A stretch of DNA of 64,000 nucleotides from Norana najaformis (Eukaryota; Annelida; Clitellata; Crassiclitellata; Hormogastridae), in assembly GCA_964023275.1 (NCBI GenBank), contig OZ029928.1:17862599-17926598 (forward strand). The letters run 5' to 3'. Both the position numbers and the translations under genes were made by a program. The notes beneath the pieces were generated by a model. It was not told the DNA's origin. It saw only the letters and a list, made by a program, of their open reading frames with translations, and searched no databases. Numbering within the stretch: position 1 is the first letter of the stretch; the number at the start of each line of letters is the position of its first letter. Below are positions 63,733-64,000 of this stretch, in pieces.

Positions 63733-63935
63733 ATTGTAATCGTAATTGTAATCTCGAGATTTCTACAGCGCCCAACGAAAGTCATGTTATGGGTACCAGC
63801 TTATTCACAGGCGCTCAGTCAAAACAAAATCGATAGGCAAGAGGGTTCGGTTCCAGGTCAAGATCCAAAAGTCAGGCAGAGAGACAGCGTGGCAGGTGGT
63901 GTTTGGGATTGGTTGGAAATTCAGTCCTCAATTAA
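63733..63935 (+). repeat. R4 repeat
   Basis: TTGTAATCGTAATTGTAATC head, TTTCTACAGCGCCCAACGAA, AAACAAAATCGATAGGCAAG, GGTTCGGTTCCAGGTCAAGA. Confidence 0.78.
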
Positions 63936-64000
63936 CTCTGCACATCATTCAACTAGCATTAAAAGCGTCTCTCATTAGCTTCTCTTGAAGCGGCGGTATA

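Overview
The window is nuclear DNA from an animal with intron-rich genes, probably a marine invertebrate. Spliced exons with GT-AG (and some GC-AG) introns, tRNA-derived SINEs, LINE remnants and very dense micro/minisatellites rule out a prokaryote, organelle or virus. A natriuretic-peptide-receptor-type guanylate cyclase and a metazoan XPR1 fit a bilaterian; a deuterostome such as a hemichordate, echinoderm or amphioxus is possible, but this is inference.

Four protein-coding genes can be supported. (1) 365-10972, + strand: XPR1-like phosphate exporter. The first SPX exon lies left of the window; twelve exons encode the rest of SPX, the membrane region and EXS. (2) 15997-29636, + strand: long coiled-coil protein resembling the coiled-coil half of FKBP15/WAFL, with an acidic tail; 13 exons join in frame to about 993 residues. 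(3) 36181-37323, + strand: intronless, divergent rhodopsin-family GPCR of 380 residues, preceded by a cluster of CRE palindromes (TGACGTCA). (4) 60291-38493, - strand: complete 23-exon receptor guanylate cyclase of about 1106 residues (ligand-binding fold, one TM helix, pseudokinase, dimerisation helix, cyclase). Its cyclase has Met at the position of the usual transition-state Arg. No operon-like or pathway link between neighbours is evident.

The remainder is introns and intergenic DNA filled with repeats. I label recurrent dispersed families R1-R7 from copies seen inside the window. R1 is a tRNA-like SINE with B box near GGTTCGCATCCC. R2 is a tRNA-like SINE ending in (TCA)n. R3 is a tRNA-like SINE with an A-box-like GGTTAGAGCGCTCGGC and a tail ending in (AAT)n. 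R4 begins with TAATCG repeats followed by TTTCTACAGCGCCCAACG. R5 contains GTGCCAGTCCCAAGCCTGG and looks like an RTE-type LINE tail. R6 contains GGCAAGTCCTGCGATGCAC. R7 contains GCGCCGTTATCATAATGC. Three LINE 3' coding remnants and an inverted pair of MITE-like elements are also present.

The most unusual features are a 189-bp apparently perfect inverted copy of a coding exon inside a SINE in the preceding intron; tandem arrays that multiply splice donors or acceptors at exon edges; three inferred GC-AG introns; minisatellites that look like expansions of the A-box or B-box of one SINE family; and the substituted catalytic Arg in the receptor cyclase. All homology calls come from reading translations against remembered families; no search was run.
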